Source: 79-D21 sp022839995 (lineage in GTDB: Bacteria; Synergistota; Synergistia; Synergistales; 79-D21). From it: DNA of 64,000 nucleotides. Made by a program: the position numbers and the translations under genes. How positions within the stretch are numbered: the first letter of the stretch is position 1; every line of letters starts with the position of its first letter. Below the pieces are notes generated by a model. The model saw only the letters and a program-made list of their open reading frames with translations, made no database searches and was not told the origin of the DNA. The stretch is taken from NCBI GenBank assembly GCA_022839995.1, contig JALHIN010000010.1, positions 1 to 64,000 of the forward strand. The letters are read 5' to 3'. Shown one piece after another: positions 44,370-52,843 of the stretch.

Positions 44370-45312
44370 CGTCACCGAAGAGTACAAGACACTCGTTTCC
44401 ATCGCCGAGAGAACGGGGGGCCAGCCAGGTTCCTTCGGGGCAGAAGACGCGATTTACGTCGTGGTCCATGCAAACCGGATCCTCGCTTCTCACGCGCTGC
44501 CCGGTGTCCGGATCGAAGCGGCAGAAACGGCGGACGGGATCGACGCCAGAATCACCGTCCAGGCAGGTACCGAAGTGTCCAGGCCCGTGCACCTCTGCTT
44601 CGGCCACCTGGCTGCTTCGGGTCGCCAGGTGATCCGGAGCCGGATCTTCCTGGAAGAAAGGGCAAAAGCGGTCTTCCAGGCGCATTGTATTTTTCCGAAT
44701 GCGATCGAATTTCTCCACGCCATGGAAGGAGAAATTCATTTGGCCCCGCAGTCGGCCTTCAGCTACAGGGAAGTGCACGTTCACGGCCCCGAGGGCCGAA
44801 TCGAAGTCAGGCCGGTCTCCCGCGTGCGGATCGACGAGAACGCTGTGTATCGCGGCGATTTCACCCTGGTGGAAGGGCGGGTCGGAAACCTAGCCATCGA
44901 CATCGATGTCGAAGCTCATGGAAGGCGGAGCAGGGTCGAAGTCACCTCGAAAGTCTACGGCAAGTACGATGATTTCTGCCAAGTCAGGGATATCGTCCGC
45001 CTGACAGGAGCAGAGAGCTCTGCCTTGATCAAGGCGCGTGTCGTTCTGAAGGATCGAAGCGAGGGGAAGTTTCTCGGTCTGGTGGATGGTGCGGCGCCTG
45101 GAGCGAGGGGGCACGTCGATTGCACGGAAGTGGTCCAGGGTGAAGCCAGGGCCGTAGCTTCACCGGTAGTTCAGGCCTCCCACCCGGAAGCGGAAGTGAC
45201 CCACGAAGCGGCGATCGGAAGGATCGCGGACGATAAGATCCAGGGACTCATGGCCAAGGGGCTGTCTGCGGACGACGCGATCGATTTCGTGGTATCGGGG
45301 CTGTTGCGTTAA
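44362..45312 (+). CDS. sufB: SufB/SufD family Fe-S assembly scaffold
   Basis: A 316-residue member of the SufB/SufD family, shorter than E. coli SufB (about 495) and similar to the single SufB-like subunit of minimal SufBC systems. It forms the beta-helical scaffold that pairs with SufC. The C-terminal segment with HEAAIGRIADDKIQGLMAKGLSADDA is a family signature (conserved His and Glu near the cluster-binding site). No SufS, SufU or SufE gene lies next to it. Only the two-gene pair is present here. Confidence 0.9.
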   Translation: MHSVTEEYKTLVSIAERTGGQPGSFGAEDAIYVVVHANRILASHALPGVRIEAAETADGIDARITVQAGTEVSRPVHLCFGHLAASGRQVIRSRIFLEERAKAVFQAHCIFPNAIEFLHAMEGEIHLAPQSAFSYREVHVHGPEGRIEVRPVSRVRIDENAVYRGDFTLVEGRVGNLAIDIDVEAHGRRSRVEVTSKVYGKYDDFCQVRDIVRLTGAESSALIKARVVLKDRSEGKFLGLVDGAAPGARGHVDCTEVVQGEARAVASPVVQASHPEAEVTHEAAIGRIADDKIQGLMAKGLSADDAIDFVVSGLLR

Positions 45313-45320
45313 GGGGTCAA

Positions 45321-45352
45321 GCAGGGGGGGGCGCCCTTCGGCACCCCCCTGC
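45321..45352. terminator. GC-rich hairpin between convergent genes
   Basis: A 9-bp stem (45321-45329 with 45344-45352) lies between the SufB/D-like gene (+) and the PEP-synthase-like gene (-). No T-run on either side. Confidence 0.4.
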
Positions 45353-45358
45353 AGGCTT

Positions 45359-47110
45359 TCAGATGTGAGGGTATAGCGCGTCCTGAACAACCACCCCTAT
45401 GTTTTCATCGCCGTTCGTGTAAACGGAAAAACACCCGCGGTAGATCCGGATCGCGGGGTGGGGACCCAATTCGTAGGGGCTGTCGTCGAGAGTCGGTTCG
45501 TCAAAGATGTTGTTCTTTTCCCCGTCGTAGACAGGCATGTAAAGGACGTCGTCAACCTCCAGGTCGGAGAAGAAATGGGTTCCGTAGGACAGTTCCGGCA
45601 TGAAACCCATCTTGGGAATCCCGATCTCGACGATGCAGCGGCAATTCGTGAGTTCGTTGTATTTCACCGGAACCCCCAATTGCGGATTGCTGGAACCGAC
45701 ACGGCCGGGAGCGGCAAGGATGAACTGCTTCCCTTCCAGTTTCGAGTTGATGGACCCCAGTGCGCGGGCGATTTCGTAGAACTGGTCCGTCAGGGCGTAA
45801 ACCCGGTGGTCGACGTAGACCAGGTAAGGGATCCCTTCCGCATAACCGTTCGTTACCATACGGTCAGCCTTGAACAGGATCTTTCTCCCTTCAAGATCGG
45901 GCTTTTGACCTGTCCCCGAGGATTCTCCTTTCCAAAGGGGGCGGCATTGAAGCAATTGAAGCTTCTGGTCCGTCGGCTCGTAAGCGAACTCGATGTCTGC
46001 GGGAACCCCCATCGCTCCTTCAAGGAACGGCAGCAGCTTTCGTAAAAGTTCGAAGAAGATTTTGTGCCGGCAGGGAAAGTCCTCGAATGTGAAACAGATC
46101 TTTGATGTTGGCGATTGGAAAGAGGGGAAAGCGCCGATATCGGTGAAGTATCCGCCGAAACTGTCGGGGTTGTAGATTTGTGCAAAAAGACGGAAATTCG
46201 GGATATGCGGAATGATTTCCTTCCAGGTCTTTGTGATGTTCAACGTCAGCAACTGGCGTTTCTTTCGGCCAACGACCTGGAACCCCTCCTGCGAGTGGCG
46301 CATGATGTTGAAGGGGTTCAACCCCTCGGGTCTCAGCATCGGGTTCGATAGAGAAAAAGTTCGGGCATATCCACGTTTCGTACTTAGGGTTCCCAGACCG
46401 AAGACGATTCTCAGGACACCGTCTTCGGGCCTGATTCGGGTTGTCCACCTACGGTAGTTCCTGGAAAACCCCACTCCGGCCATGGTTGGATAAAAATACT
46501 CACCGCGCCAGCTGCCAGCCATCCGCATCAGGATCAGTCCCATTTCGTCATCGGGGAGGCCGTGCTTCTTTCGATAGCTTGTTGCAGTCGGGAAATAGGT
46601 GCGCGCGTAAATTCGCTTCATCTGTTCCACCACGGCATCGACCCGTTGCTGCAGGGGTTGTTCCGCTTCGTTGAGCAAGAAGGTGGAGAGGTATTTCCCG
46701 GCGAAGGAGTGCTTGAGGGAGTCTTCCAGCCTTGAACTGCTCCTGACGACAACAGGGTCGGTCATGGTCGAGAGGTACCTGGCCACCGCCTTGACGGCAT
46801 AATCAGGCAGCGGTGTGGCCAAAAAGGCGCTTTCCAGCCGGTCCGGGTCCTTCTCCCTCAGAAGGGTGTCAAGGTGCGGTACGCATGAGAGAAAGTCATG
46901 GAAAACGCCCACCCCGAAGAAGGTGCTGGGGGTGATTTCGATTTTTTCGAAAAGAGGCTCGCCGCTTTCCTTTAGCTTGCGCATCGCAAAAAGAAGGGAC
47001 CGCCCCTTCCCGCCGATCGTTCCCGTTCCGGTAATATTCCCCTTGTATTCCTCGTCTTCCTGCGGATCCCACGCGAAATAGCGCTCGATCGTCCCGGAAT
47101 CAAAGGTCAT
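45359..47110 (-). CDS. PEP-synthase/PPDK N-terminal domain-like ATP-binding protein
   Basis: A 583-residue protein with the ATP-grasp-like PEP/pyruvate-binding domain of PEP synthase and PPDK: GGKGRSLLFAMRKL near residue 34, VVRSSSRLEDS followed by FAGKYLS, and LILMRMAGSWRGEYFYPTMAGVGFS. The phosphohistidine swivel domain and the C-terminal PEP-binding TIM barrel are not visible. It is thus unlikely to be a complete PEP synthase; a stand-alone kinase-like or regulatory role is possible. Not in an operon with recognisable partners. Confidence 0.78.
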   Translation of the reverse strand: MTFDSGTIERYFAWDPQEDEEYKGNITGTGTIGGKGRSLLFAMRKLKESGEPLFEKIEITPSTFFGVGVFHDFLSCVPHLDTLLREKDPDRLESAFLATPLPDYAVKAVARYLSTMTDPVVVRSSSRLEDSLKHSFAGKYLSTFLLNEAEQPLQQRVDAVVEQMKRIYARTYFPTATSYRKKHGLPDDEMGLILMRMAGSWRGEYFYPTMAGVGFSRNYRRWTTRIRPEDGVLRIVFGLGTLSTKRGYARTFSLSNPMLRPEGLNPFNIMRHSQEGFQVVGRKKRQLLTLNITKTWKEIIPHIPNFRLFAQIYNPDSFGGYFTDIGAFPSFQSPTSKICFTFEDFPCRHKIFFELLRKLLPFLEGAMGVPADIEFAYEPTDQKLQLLQCRPLWKGESSGTGQKPDLEGRKILFKADRMVTNGYAEGIPYLVYVDHRVYALTDQFYEIARALGSINSKLEGKQFILAAPGRVGSSNPQLGVPVKYNELTNCRCIVEIGIPKMGFMPELSYGTHFFSDLEVDDVLYMPVYDGEKNNIFDEPTLDDSPYELGPHPAIRIYRGCFSVYTNGDENIGVVVQDALYPHI

Positions 47111-47206
47111 GCACTCTCTCCTCTCAGTCGGGTTCAGTTTGCCCCGGGTGTCCAGCCTTCCTCCGCTAAGATTCTAGTTGAAAAGGAGAACTGCCGAAAG
47201 GGGGTA

Positions 47207-47938
47207 TCAGGACGCCCAACCGGCCGAACCGCCGTTTTCTCCCCGTAAAGCTCGAAGCAGGTTTTGCCTCAAATTCGGAGCCGTTTCCGACATCGCCGCG
47301 ATCTGGGCCTTTACCCAGGCTCTCATGCTGTTGCGGGAAAAGGGGCATTTCAGGTCTACGACCGGGAGGCAAAGCCGCTCTGCCTCGCTGGAAATCCGGG
47401 ATTCCTCCAGGAAGACGAGAGGGCGGATCACTCGAAGCTCCGTTCGGTCCTGCCAGGTCAAGGGGGAAAATGAGGAAAAACGCCCTGAAAAGAGCAGGTT
47501 CAGCAGGGCCGTCTCGACGACGTCGTCCAGGTGATGCCCCAGGGAGAGCGTCGTGCAGCCCTTCTGCCTGGAAAAGGAGCTCAGGACCCCCCGCCGAAGG
47601 TTTGCACAAAAGCTGCAGGGGGAAGGCTCGGCTCTTTCCTCGATCAACCGGAAGATCGGCACGCTGACGAAATGATGTGGAATTCCCAGCGAGGTACAGA
47701 AATCGCGAAGGGATTCGAAGCTGCAGGCCCCTTCCGTTGGGTCAAGGGTGAGGGCTTCCAGCGTGAAGCGAACCGGACTCCGCTGCTGCAGGGCCTTCAG
47801 GGAGACGAGCAGGACAAGGCTGTCCTTCCCCCCGGAAAGTCCGACCATGAGTCGATCTCCCTCCCGGATCAAGCCAAATTCATGGATCGCTTCTCCGATT
47901 TTTTTCCTGCTGTTTCTCGTGAGTTCCGGGAGCTTCAT
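47207..47938 (-). CDS. TtcA-like tRNA sulfurtransferase (PP-loop ATPase)
   Basis: A 243-residue PP-loop protein of the TtcA/TtuA group. The ATP loop VGLSGGKDSLVLL and the cysteine pair CSFCANLRRG are visible, with a third Cys in LKCPFSRN, matching the three-Cys 4Fe-4S pattern of TtcA. It likely thiolates cytidine-32 or another tRNA base. ATG 47938 follows GGAGG by nine bases. It is divergent from the LuxR regulator with about 60 bases between their starts. Confidence 0.85.
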   Translation of the reverse strand: MKLPELTRNSRKKIGEAIHEFGLIREGDRLMVGLSGGKDSLVLLVSLKALQQRSPVRFTLEALTLDPTEGACSFESLRDFCTSLGIPHHFVSVPIFRLIEERAEPSPCSFCANLRRGVLSSFSRQKGCTTLSLGHHLDDVVETALLNLLFSGRFSSFSPLTWQDRTELRVIRPLVFLEESRISSEAERLCLPVVDLKCPFSRNSMRAWVKAQIAAMSETAPNLRQNLLRALRGENGGSAGWAS

Positions 47939-47997
47939 AAAACTCGGCCTCCATCGTCTATAATAGGACCAAAGACCCATGCCGGAGGTGCCCCTGC

Positions 47998-48666
47998 TTG
48001 CAGAAGATCACTCTCCTTGTGGCGGAACGCCACCGCCTCGTAAGGGATAGCCTGCGCCATTCGCTGGAACATGAGTCGGATCTCAAGATTATCGGGGATG
48101 CAGGGGACGGTCCCGAACTTCTTCGACTCGCCCGCCAAAAACCAGCGGATCTCCTCCTGTTCAACGCAACAATGCCGAATTTCGACCTGAAGGGGGTCAT
48201 CGCGGAGCTTTCTGCCCTCTGCAAATCGATGCGGTATCTTGCAATCACAGGTGAAGAGAGCGAGGAAAGGATTTCCAACCTTGTCTCTCTGGGAATTCAA
48301 GGGCTACTCCTGCCTGATTCTAACTTTTTCGAGCTCCTTTGCGCCATCCGCACGGTTGCCCGGGGGGACCGCTACGTTGACCCGAAGTTGAAAAGCCATT
48401 GCAGTAGCGGGTTCAACCCACGCCGGGACGAAATTTCACTGCTCTTGGAGCTGACTCCTAAGGAAAAAGAGGTCCTTTACTGGGTATCGCAGGGGTTCTG
48501 TAACGCAGAAATTGCCCAGATGATGGTCCTTTCCGAGAAAACGGTCAAGAACCATATCAGCCACCTTTTGAAAAAGCTGGATGTCAAGGACCGGACACAG
48601 GCTGCGGTTCTAGCCTGGAAACTCGGGCTTCCACAACAGGGCCCGGACCGGGTTGGCCTCTCCTAA
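47998..48666 (+). CDS. LuxR/NarL-family regulator with degenerate receiver domain
   Basis: A 222-residue protein with an N-terminal receiver-like domain (1-120) and a C-terminal LuxR-type helix-turn-helix (LTPKEKEVLYWVSQGFCNAEIAQMM, KTVKNHISHLLKKLDVKDR). The receiver lacks the usual phosphorylation residues: the Asp pair is replaced by VAERH (A9, E10, R11), the phosphoacceptor is Asn56 (LLLFNATMP), and the conserved Lys is replaced (LLLPDS). It probably responds to another signal or acts constitutively. No sensor kinase gene is adjacent. TTG 47998 follows GGAGGTG. Confidence 0.9.
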   Translation: MQKITLLVAERHRLVRDSLRHSLEHESDLKIIGDAGDGPELLRLARQKPADLLLFNATMPNFDLKGVIAELSALCKSMRYLAITGEESEERISNLVSLGIQGLLLPDSNFFELLCAIRTVARGDRYVDPKLKSHCSSGFNPRRDEISLLLELTPKEKEVLYWVSQGFCNAEIAQMMVLSEKTVKNHISHLLKKLDVKDRTQAAVLAWKLGLPQQGPDRVGLS

Positions 48667-48755
48667 AAACCGTTCCTTCCGCCCGAAGGTCCAGCGGAAA
48701 GGATGCGCATTCCGACAGGACTTCGATCTCCCCTGGAAAACGCGGAGGTGCGAAC

Positions 48756-49799
48756 TTGCGTAAAGGGATCGCCCTTTTTCTCGGCATCACGTTTCTTTCC
48801 GTCGGATTGGTCTTATTCCTGACGGTTGACAGGGAAACCCTGCGTTTCCTGCTTTCGGCACGGAAAGCACAGCTTCTCCAGGCTCTTGGCCTGGTCATTC
48901 TCTCCTGGGTTTTCGATGCCTTCCGGTTCATGGCTTTTGCGAAAGCCGCGGGGGAAAGGGTCGGCTTTCGGCTGTCGATTTGCCTCACCTGGCTGAATTA
49001 TTTCGGCTCGGCCATTACCCCGATGCAGGGTGGAGGCGGGCCCTTCCAGGTCTACGTCCTGTACCGGAACGGGGTCCCCGTGGGCAAGGGGATTGCCATC
49101 ACCCTGACCCGAACGATGGCCACGCTTTTTATCGTGGGCTGCGTGGTGGCGATGACCTTGATCTTCGCGCCGGACATCCTGTCGGGGAGCTCCTTTATGA
49201 CTGGAGTTTTTTACTATGTTGCGGCGTTTGTCCTGATGGCCTGGATTGTGATCGGCCTGAGTCTCGTCTACCCGGGAGCAGTCAAAAAGACGGGCAAAAT
49301 AGTCACCCTTCTTTTGAAAAGGGTGGGAATCGTGAAGCCGATGAAAGTCCTCAGGGTGGTTCGGCTCCTGAACAGGGAGATCGATAACTACACGGAAAAC
49401 TTCAGGCTGTTTTTTACAACCGGATTCAGTTGGTTCGTTTCAGGATTTGTTCTTTCCTTCTGCCAGCTGTTTTGCATTTGGGGCATCCTGCCGACTCTCG
49501 TCAAGGCAGTCGGCCTTCCCATCCATTTCGGCCAGGCGATACTGATCCAGGCCCTCTTCAATTTCGTGATGTATTTTGTCCCCACACCTGGCGGGAGCGG
49601 TTTTGCCGAAGCGGGCGGGGCGACGATTTTCCGCTACCTGATCCCTTGGAATCTTGCGGGAGTGATGGCGATCGGTTGGAGGTTCTTTACAGAATACCTT
49701 GCGATCGGGCTGGGAGCTCTTGTAGCCTTGCGGTTCCTAGGATGGGGAATGGCAGAAAAGATCCTGAATGAAGCAAAACGAGACGAAAATGAATCTTAG
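48756..49799 (+). CDS. YbhN/LPG-synthase-TM-like membrane protein (flippase-like)
   Basis: A 347-residue polytopic membrane protein with the UPF0104/lysylphosphatidylglycerol synthase TM-domain pattern: eight to nine hydrophobic helices, a central SAITPMQGGGGPFQVYVLYRNG segment and the conserved FVPTPGGSGFAEAGGA near the C-terminus. The family transports or modifies lipid intermediates; specific function is unknown. TTG 48756 follows GGAGGTG by 6 bases. Its end overlaps the next gene. Confidence 0.82.
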   Translation: MRKGIALFLGITFLSVGLVLFLTVDRETLRFLLSARKAQLLQALGLVILSWVFDAFRFMAFAKAAGERVGFRLSICLTWLNYFGSAITPMQGGGGPFQVYVLYRNGVPVGKGIAITLTRTMATLFIVGCVVAMTLIFAPDILSGSSFMTGVFYYVAAFVLMAWIVIGLSLVYPGAVKKTGKIVTLLLKRVGIVKPMKVLRVVRLLNREIDNYTENFRLFFTTGFSWFVSGFVLSFCQLFCIWGILPTLVKAVGLPIHFGQAILIQALFNFVMYFVPTPGGSGFAEAGGATIFRYLIPWNLAGVMAIGWRFFTEYLAIGLGALVALRFLGWGMAEKILNEAKRDENES

Positions 49800-50361
49800 A
49801 ACCATCCAGGACTGGACGTTCCGCATGAGGGGCGGGATTTGGACCGGCCTGGTCCTATTGATTTTGTTTCTGGGAAAGGGCGGAGAGGGCTGGATCCTTC
49901 CCGGGCTTCTCCTGGTTTTCCTCGGGCAGGGGATCCGTTTCTGGGCAGCAGGGATCATCGAGGGATACCGAAGCGAAAAGGTCAACGCGAAGACCCTCGT
50001 TACCTGGGGACCTTACGGGATTGTCCGCAATCCCCTCTATCTCGGGAACGGTTTGATCGGACTCGGTTGGAGCCTGCTGGCAGGTTCCGTGGCCGTTGCG
50101 TTTTTTCTGGTCTCCTTCCTCTTTCTCTACTGCCTTCTCATCATCCCTTACGAAGAGGGGTTCCTAGAGGAGAACTTCGGCCGGGATTACCTGGAATACA
50201 AGGCTTCCACGCCTAGGTTGTTCCCTTTCCGTGGGATCCGGCGCAAGAGATTGCAGGGCCCGTTTGTCGTTTCCCGCTTGTGGAAAAGCGAGCGGCATTC
50301 CCTTTATGTAACGGTCCTCGGTACGATCCTTTTCCTTCTGAAGGCCCTGGGGGTGTTTTAA
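49768..50361 (+). CDS. Isoprenylcysteine carboxyl methyltransferase-like membrane protein
   Basis: A 197-residue membrane protein with the ICMT/PEMT-like C-terminal pattern: GPYGIVRNPLYLGNGLIGLGWSLL and EEGFLEENFGRDYLEYKASTPRLFPF. It probably methylates lipids or membrane thiols; substrate unknown. It overlaps the YbhN-like gene by 32 bases, so the two are co-translated. ATG 49789 is an alternative start. Confidence 0.8.
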   Translation: MKQNETKMNLRTIQDWTFRMRGGIWTGLVLLILFLGKGGEGWILPGLLLVFLGQGIRFWAAGIIEGYRSEKVNAKTLVTWGPYGIVRNPLYLGNGLIGLGWSLLAGSVAVAFFLVSFLFLYCLLIIPYEEGFLEENFGRDYLEYKASTPRLFPFRGIRRKRLQGPFVVSRLWKSERHSLYVTVLGTILFLLKALGVF

Positions 50362-50364
50362 AGG

Positions 50365-50868
50365 ATGCTATGGATACACTGCGTTTATCCCGAAGAAAAG
50401 AGGGAAGCGATTCTGGAGGCACCGAAGGGGTTTTGGCTTGCGACTTGGGGGGATTCGGGACTTTACCGGCTGAAGTGGATCGGCAACTTGCAGGGCTGCC
50501 CAGGCTGCAGCGAATGCCCGGCCTGGCTGGAGCGAGCCTGGAACGACTTCTGGGAAGGTCGGCCGGTCAACGTGCCTCTTTGCACCGAAAGAAAACCTTC
50601 CCCGATAACCGCTGCAGTTTGGAGGGTCGTTTCGGGAATTCCATACGGAACCACACTCTCCTACGGCGAGGTGGCTCGTGCTGCGGGATTCACCCGTGGA
50701 GCGCGGGCCGTTGGAGCCATCATGCGAGCGAACCCATGGCCCCTCTTTCTTCCCTGTCACCGTGTGGTCGGGAAAAACGGAGAACTTCGCGGTTACGGAG
50801 GGAAAGCGGGGGTAGTGTTGAAAGCCTGGCTAATCGAATACGAAAGAAAACGAATGAAGGAAGGTTGA
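50365..50868 (+). CDS. ogt: Methylated-DNA--cysteine methyltransferase
   Basis: A 167-residue O6-alkylguanine-DNA alkyltransferase. The suicide Cys lies in PCHRVVGKNG, and GEVARAAG with GAIMRANPWPLFLPCHR is the usual DNA-binding and active-site region. It directly reverses O6-alkylguanine damage. ATG 50365 lies three bases after the preceding stop. It is followed by a 20-bp perfect hairpin. Confidence 0.93.
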   Translation: MLWIHCVYPEEKREAILEAPKGFWLATWGDSGLYRLKWIGNLQGCPGCSECPAWLERAWNDFWEGRPVNVPLCTERKPSPITAAVWRVVSGIPYGTTLSYGEVARAAGFTRGARAVGAIMRANPWPLFLPCHRVVGKNGELRGYGGKAGVVLKAWLIEYERKRMKEG

Positions 50869-50898
50869 AGGGGTCGGACCCTTCAACCTTCCTTCATT
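50853..50898. terminator. 20-bp perfect inverted repeat between convergent genes
   Basis: A perfect 20-bp stem (50853-50872 with 50879-50898) with a six-base loop covers the ogt stop codon and ends four bases before the malic enzyme stop. It probably ends both transcripts but has no T-run. Confidence 0.6.
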
Positions 50899-50901
50899 GC
50901 G

Positions 50902-52146
50902 TTATAAACGCGCAGCCCTTCCCCCGAAAAGTCGTTCCCAGGTATCGTTGTAGACCTGTCCTCTAGGAAGAGGGTGTGCGGCAAGACCCTCGGATATCGC
51001 AGCTTGGGCGACAGCTTCTGCCACGTTGGGAACAACTTCATCGCAGAAAAGGTCCGGCATGATATGCCGGGGGCCGAGCCTCCGCCGGTCCACCGTGGCG
51101 GAAAGCGCTCTCGCAGCCGAAAGGAAAATCGCATCGCTTAGAGAAGCGGCCCTGACATCGAGAGCCCCCCTCATGATCCCGGGGGTGGAATGAAGATTTG
51201 AGATGACGTTGGGGTAATCGTAAAGGCCGGAAGCGACAATCGCGGCGCCTGCTGCTAGGGCAACCTCCGGCATGATTTCCGGTTCAGGCAGTGCCTGAGC
51301 GAAAATGACCGGGTCCTTCGCCATCGTACGGATCCATTCCGGGTTAAGCAGGTTGCCCCTGGAAAGCCCGATAAAAACATCGGCCCCCTTAATTGCCTCT
51401 TCCAGGCCGCCTTCCCGTCCCTCCGGGTTCGTACGGCTGGAGAAATCCAGTTGAAGGTGGTTCATTTTCGGATTCGACGGGCAAAGGATCCCGGCACTAT
51501 TCAGGATCGTAATGCCCGTAGCCCCGGCTTTCAGAAAAAGGTCTGCAACTGCGAGTCCCGCGGCCCCGGCTCCGCAGATGACGATCGAGGATTTTTCCAG
51601 GGACTTTCCGACGACTTCCAGGGCGTTCCAGAGAGCCGCCAGGATGACCACCGCTGTGCCGTGCTGGTCGTCGCAAAGGACGGGGATGGAGACTTTTTTC
51701 TGCAACTCATGCACGACAGTGAAGGTGTTGGGGCTGGAAATATCCTCGATGTTGAAGCCGCCGAGACAAGGGGCCAGCAATTCGGCGGTGTGAATGACAT
51801 CAGCCGGGTTCCGGCTGTCGAGACAGATGGGCAGGGCATTCACATCTCCAAAAAGCTTGAAAAGCAGGCACTTGCCTTCCATGACAGGCAAGGCGGCCTC
51901 CGGGCCCACATCGCCGAGACCAAGAACGGCACTCCCATCCGTGATGACGGCTATCCGGTTTGCGCGTCCGGTAAGATCGAAACTTGCTTCGGGATCCTCG
52001 CGGATGGCCTGGCATGGTCCTACGCTCCCTGGAATATAGGCCATCGAGAGGTCTTCTTCGTTGGAAATATTGATCGTCGGGTAGATCCTGATCTTCCCCT
52101 TTGCGCGCCGATGGAGCTCCATGGCTCGAATTCGGTCGATGGGCAT
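50902..52146 (-). CDS. NAD(P)-dependent malic enzyme
   Basis: A 414-residue short bacterial malic enzyme that decarboxylates malate to pyruvate. The signatures are ITDGSAVLGLGDVGP, ALPICLDSRNPADVI, FNIEDISSPNTF, VLCDDQHGTAVVILAAL and the NAD site VICGAGAAGLAVADL. It lies 12 bases downstream of an isochorismatase-family gene, which probably shares its promoter. Confidence 0.95.
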   Translation of the reverse strand: MPIDRIRAMELHRRAKGKIRIYPTINISNEEDLSMAYIPGSVGPCQAIREDPEASFDLTGRANRIAVITDGSAVLGLGDVGPEAALPVMEGKCLLFKLFGDVNALPICLDSRNPADVIHTAELLAPCLGGFNIEDISSPNTFTVVHELQKKVSIPVLCDDQHGTAVVILAALWNALEVVGKSLEKSSIVICGAGAAGLAVADLFLKAGATGITILNSAGILCPSNPKMNHLQLDFSSRTNPEGREGGLEEAIKGADVFIGLSRGNLLNPEWIRTMAKDPVIFAQALPEPEIMPEVALAAGAAIVASGLYDYPNVISNLHSTPGIMRGALDVRAASLSDAIFLSAARALSATVDRRRLGPRHIMPDLFCDEVVPNVAEAVAQAAISEGLAAHPLPRGQVYNDTWERLFGGRAARL

Positions 52147-52158
52147 CGGGCTTCCTCC

Positions 52159-52713
52159 CTACCGGATTGCGGCTAGGATTTCCTTAAAGGCCGGTGTCCC
52201 GGCCTTTTCCAGCATCTGGTAAACGATCGACTCGGCCGGAAGAACGGACGCTCCGGCGTGGAGCAGTGTTTCGAGGCTCGCCTTGCGGTGTTCCGGGTTT
52301 CGACTCCCTACGGCGTCCGCGGCAACGACGACTTCGTAGCCGACGTCCAAAAGATGCATCGCCGTTGAGAAAACGCAAATGTGGGCTTCGATTCCCGCCA
52401 CGATGACCTGGCGCCTGCCCTCCTTGTGAAAGAAGGAGTTGAATCCGGGTTCAGCCCAGCAGGAGAAATGGATCTTTTCGAATCTCGGTGAGCCTTCGGG
52501 AACGCATTCGAGGATTTCTTGGACCGTCGCGCCGAGTCCCTTCGGATAGTGTTCGGTGTACTTGACGGGGACCCCCAGGATTTTGCAGGACGACAGAAGA
52601 AAGCAGGCCTGTTTCAGGAGGTTGTCCCGGTCGTGGATCGCGGGGAAAAGTTTCTGCTGCATGTCGATTAGCAGCAGCTGTGCCTGATCGGCTTTAAGGA
52701 GAAACGGTTTCAA
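52159..52713 (-). CDS. Isochorismatase-family cysteine hydrolase
   Basis: A 184-residue hydrolase of the isochorismatase/nicotinamidase superfamily. The catalytic Asp is in LLLIDMQQKL, the Lys region is FEKIHFSCW, and the catalytic Cys is in GIEAHICVFSTAMHLL. Substrate unknown. A TATAAT on the minus strand (52759-52754) may be part of the promoter for this gene and malic enzyme, but no good -35 was found. Confidence 0.88.
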   Translation of the reverse strand: MKPFLLKADQAQLLLIDMQQKLFPAIHDRDNLLKQACFLLSSCKILGVPVKYTEHYPKGLGATVQEILECVPEGSPRFEKIHFSCWAEPGFNSFFHKEGRRQVIVAGIEAHICVFSTAMHLLDVGYEVVVAADAVGSRNPEHRKASLETLLHAGASVLPAESIVYQMLEKAGTPAFKEILAAIR

Positions 52714-52843
52714 TATGGAACCCCTCCCTTACGGGGAATCTCGTTTCCAGAGAATTATACCGGATTTGAAGGGCAAAAAACCTGCCGGTTTGTGGTATTC
52801 TCTCCCGGTAAGGATTTCGTGGCAACGAAAGGGGGGGTCCCCG

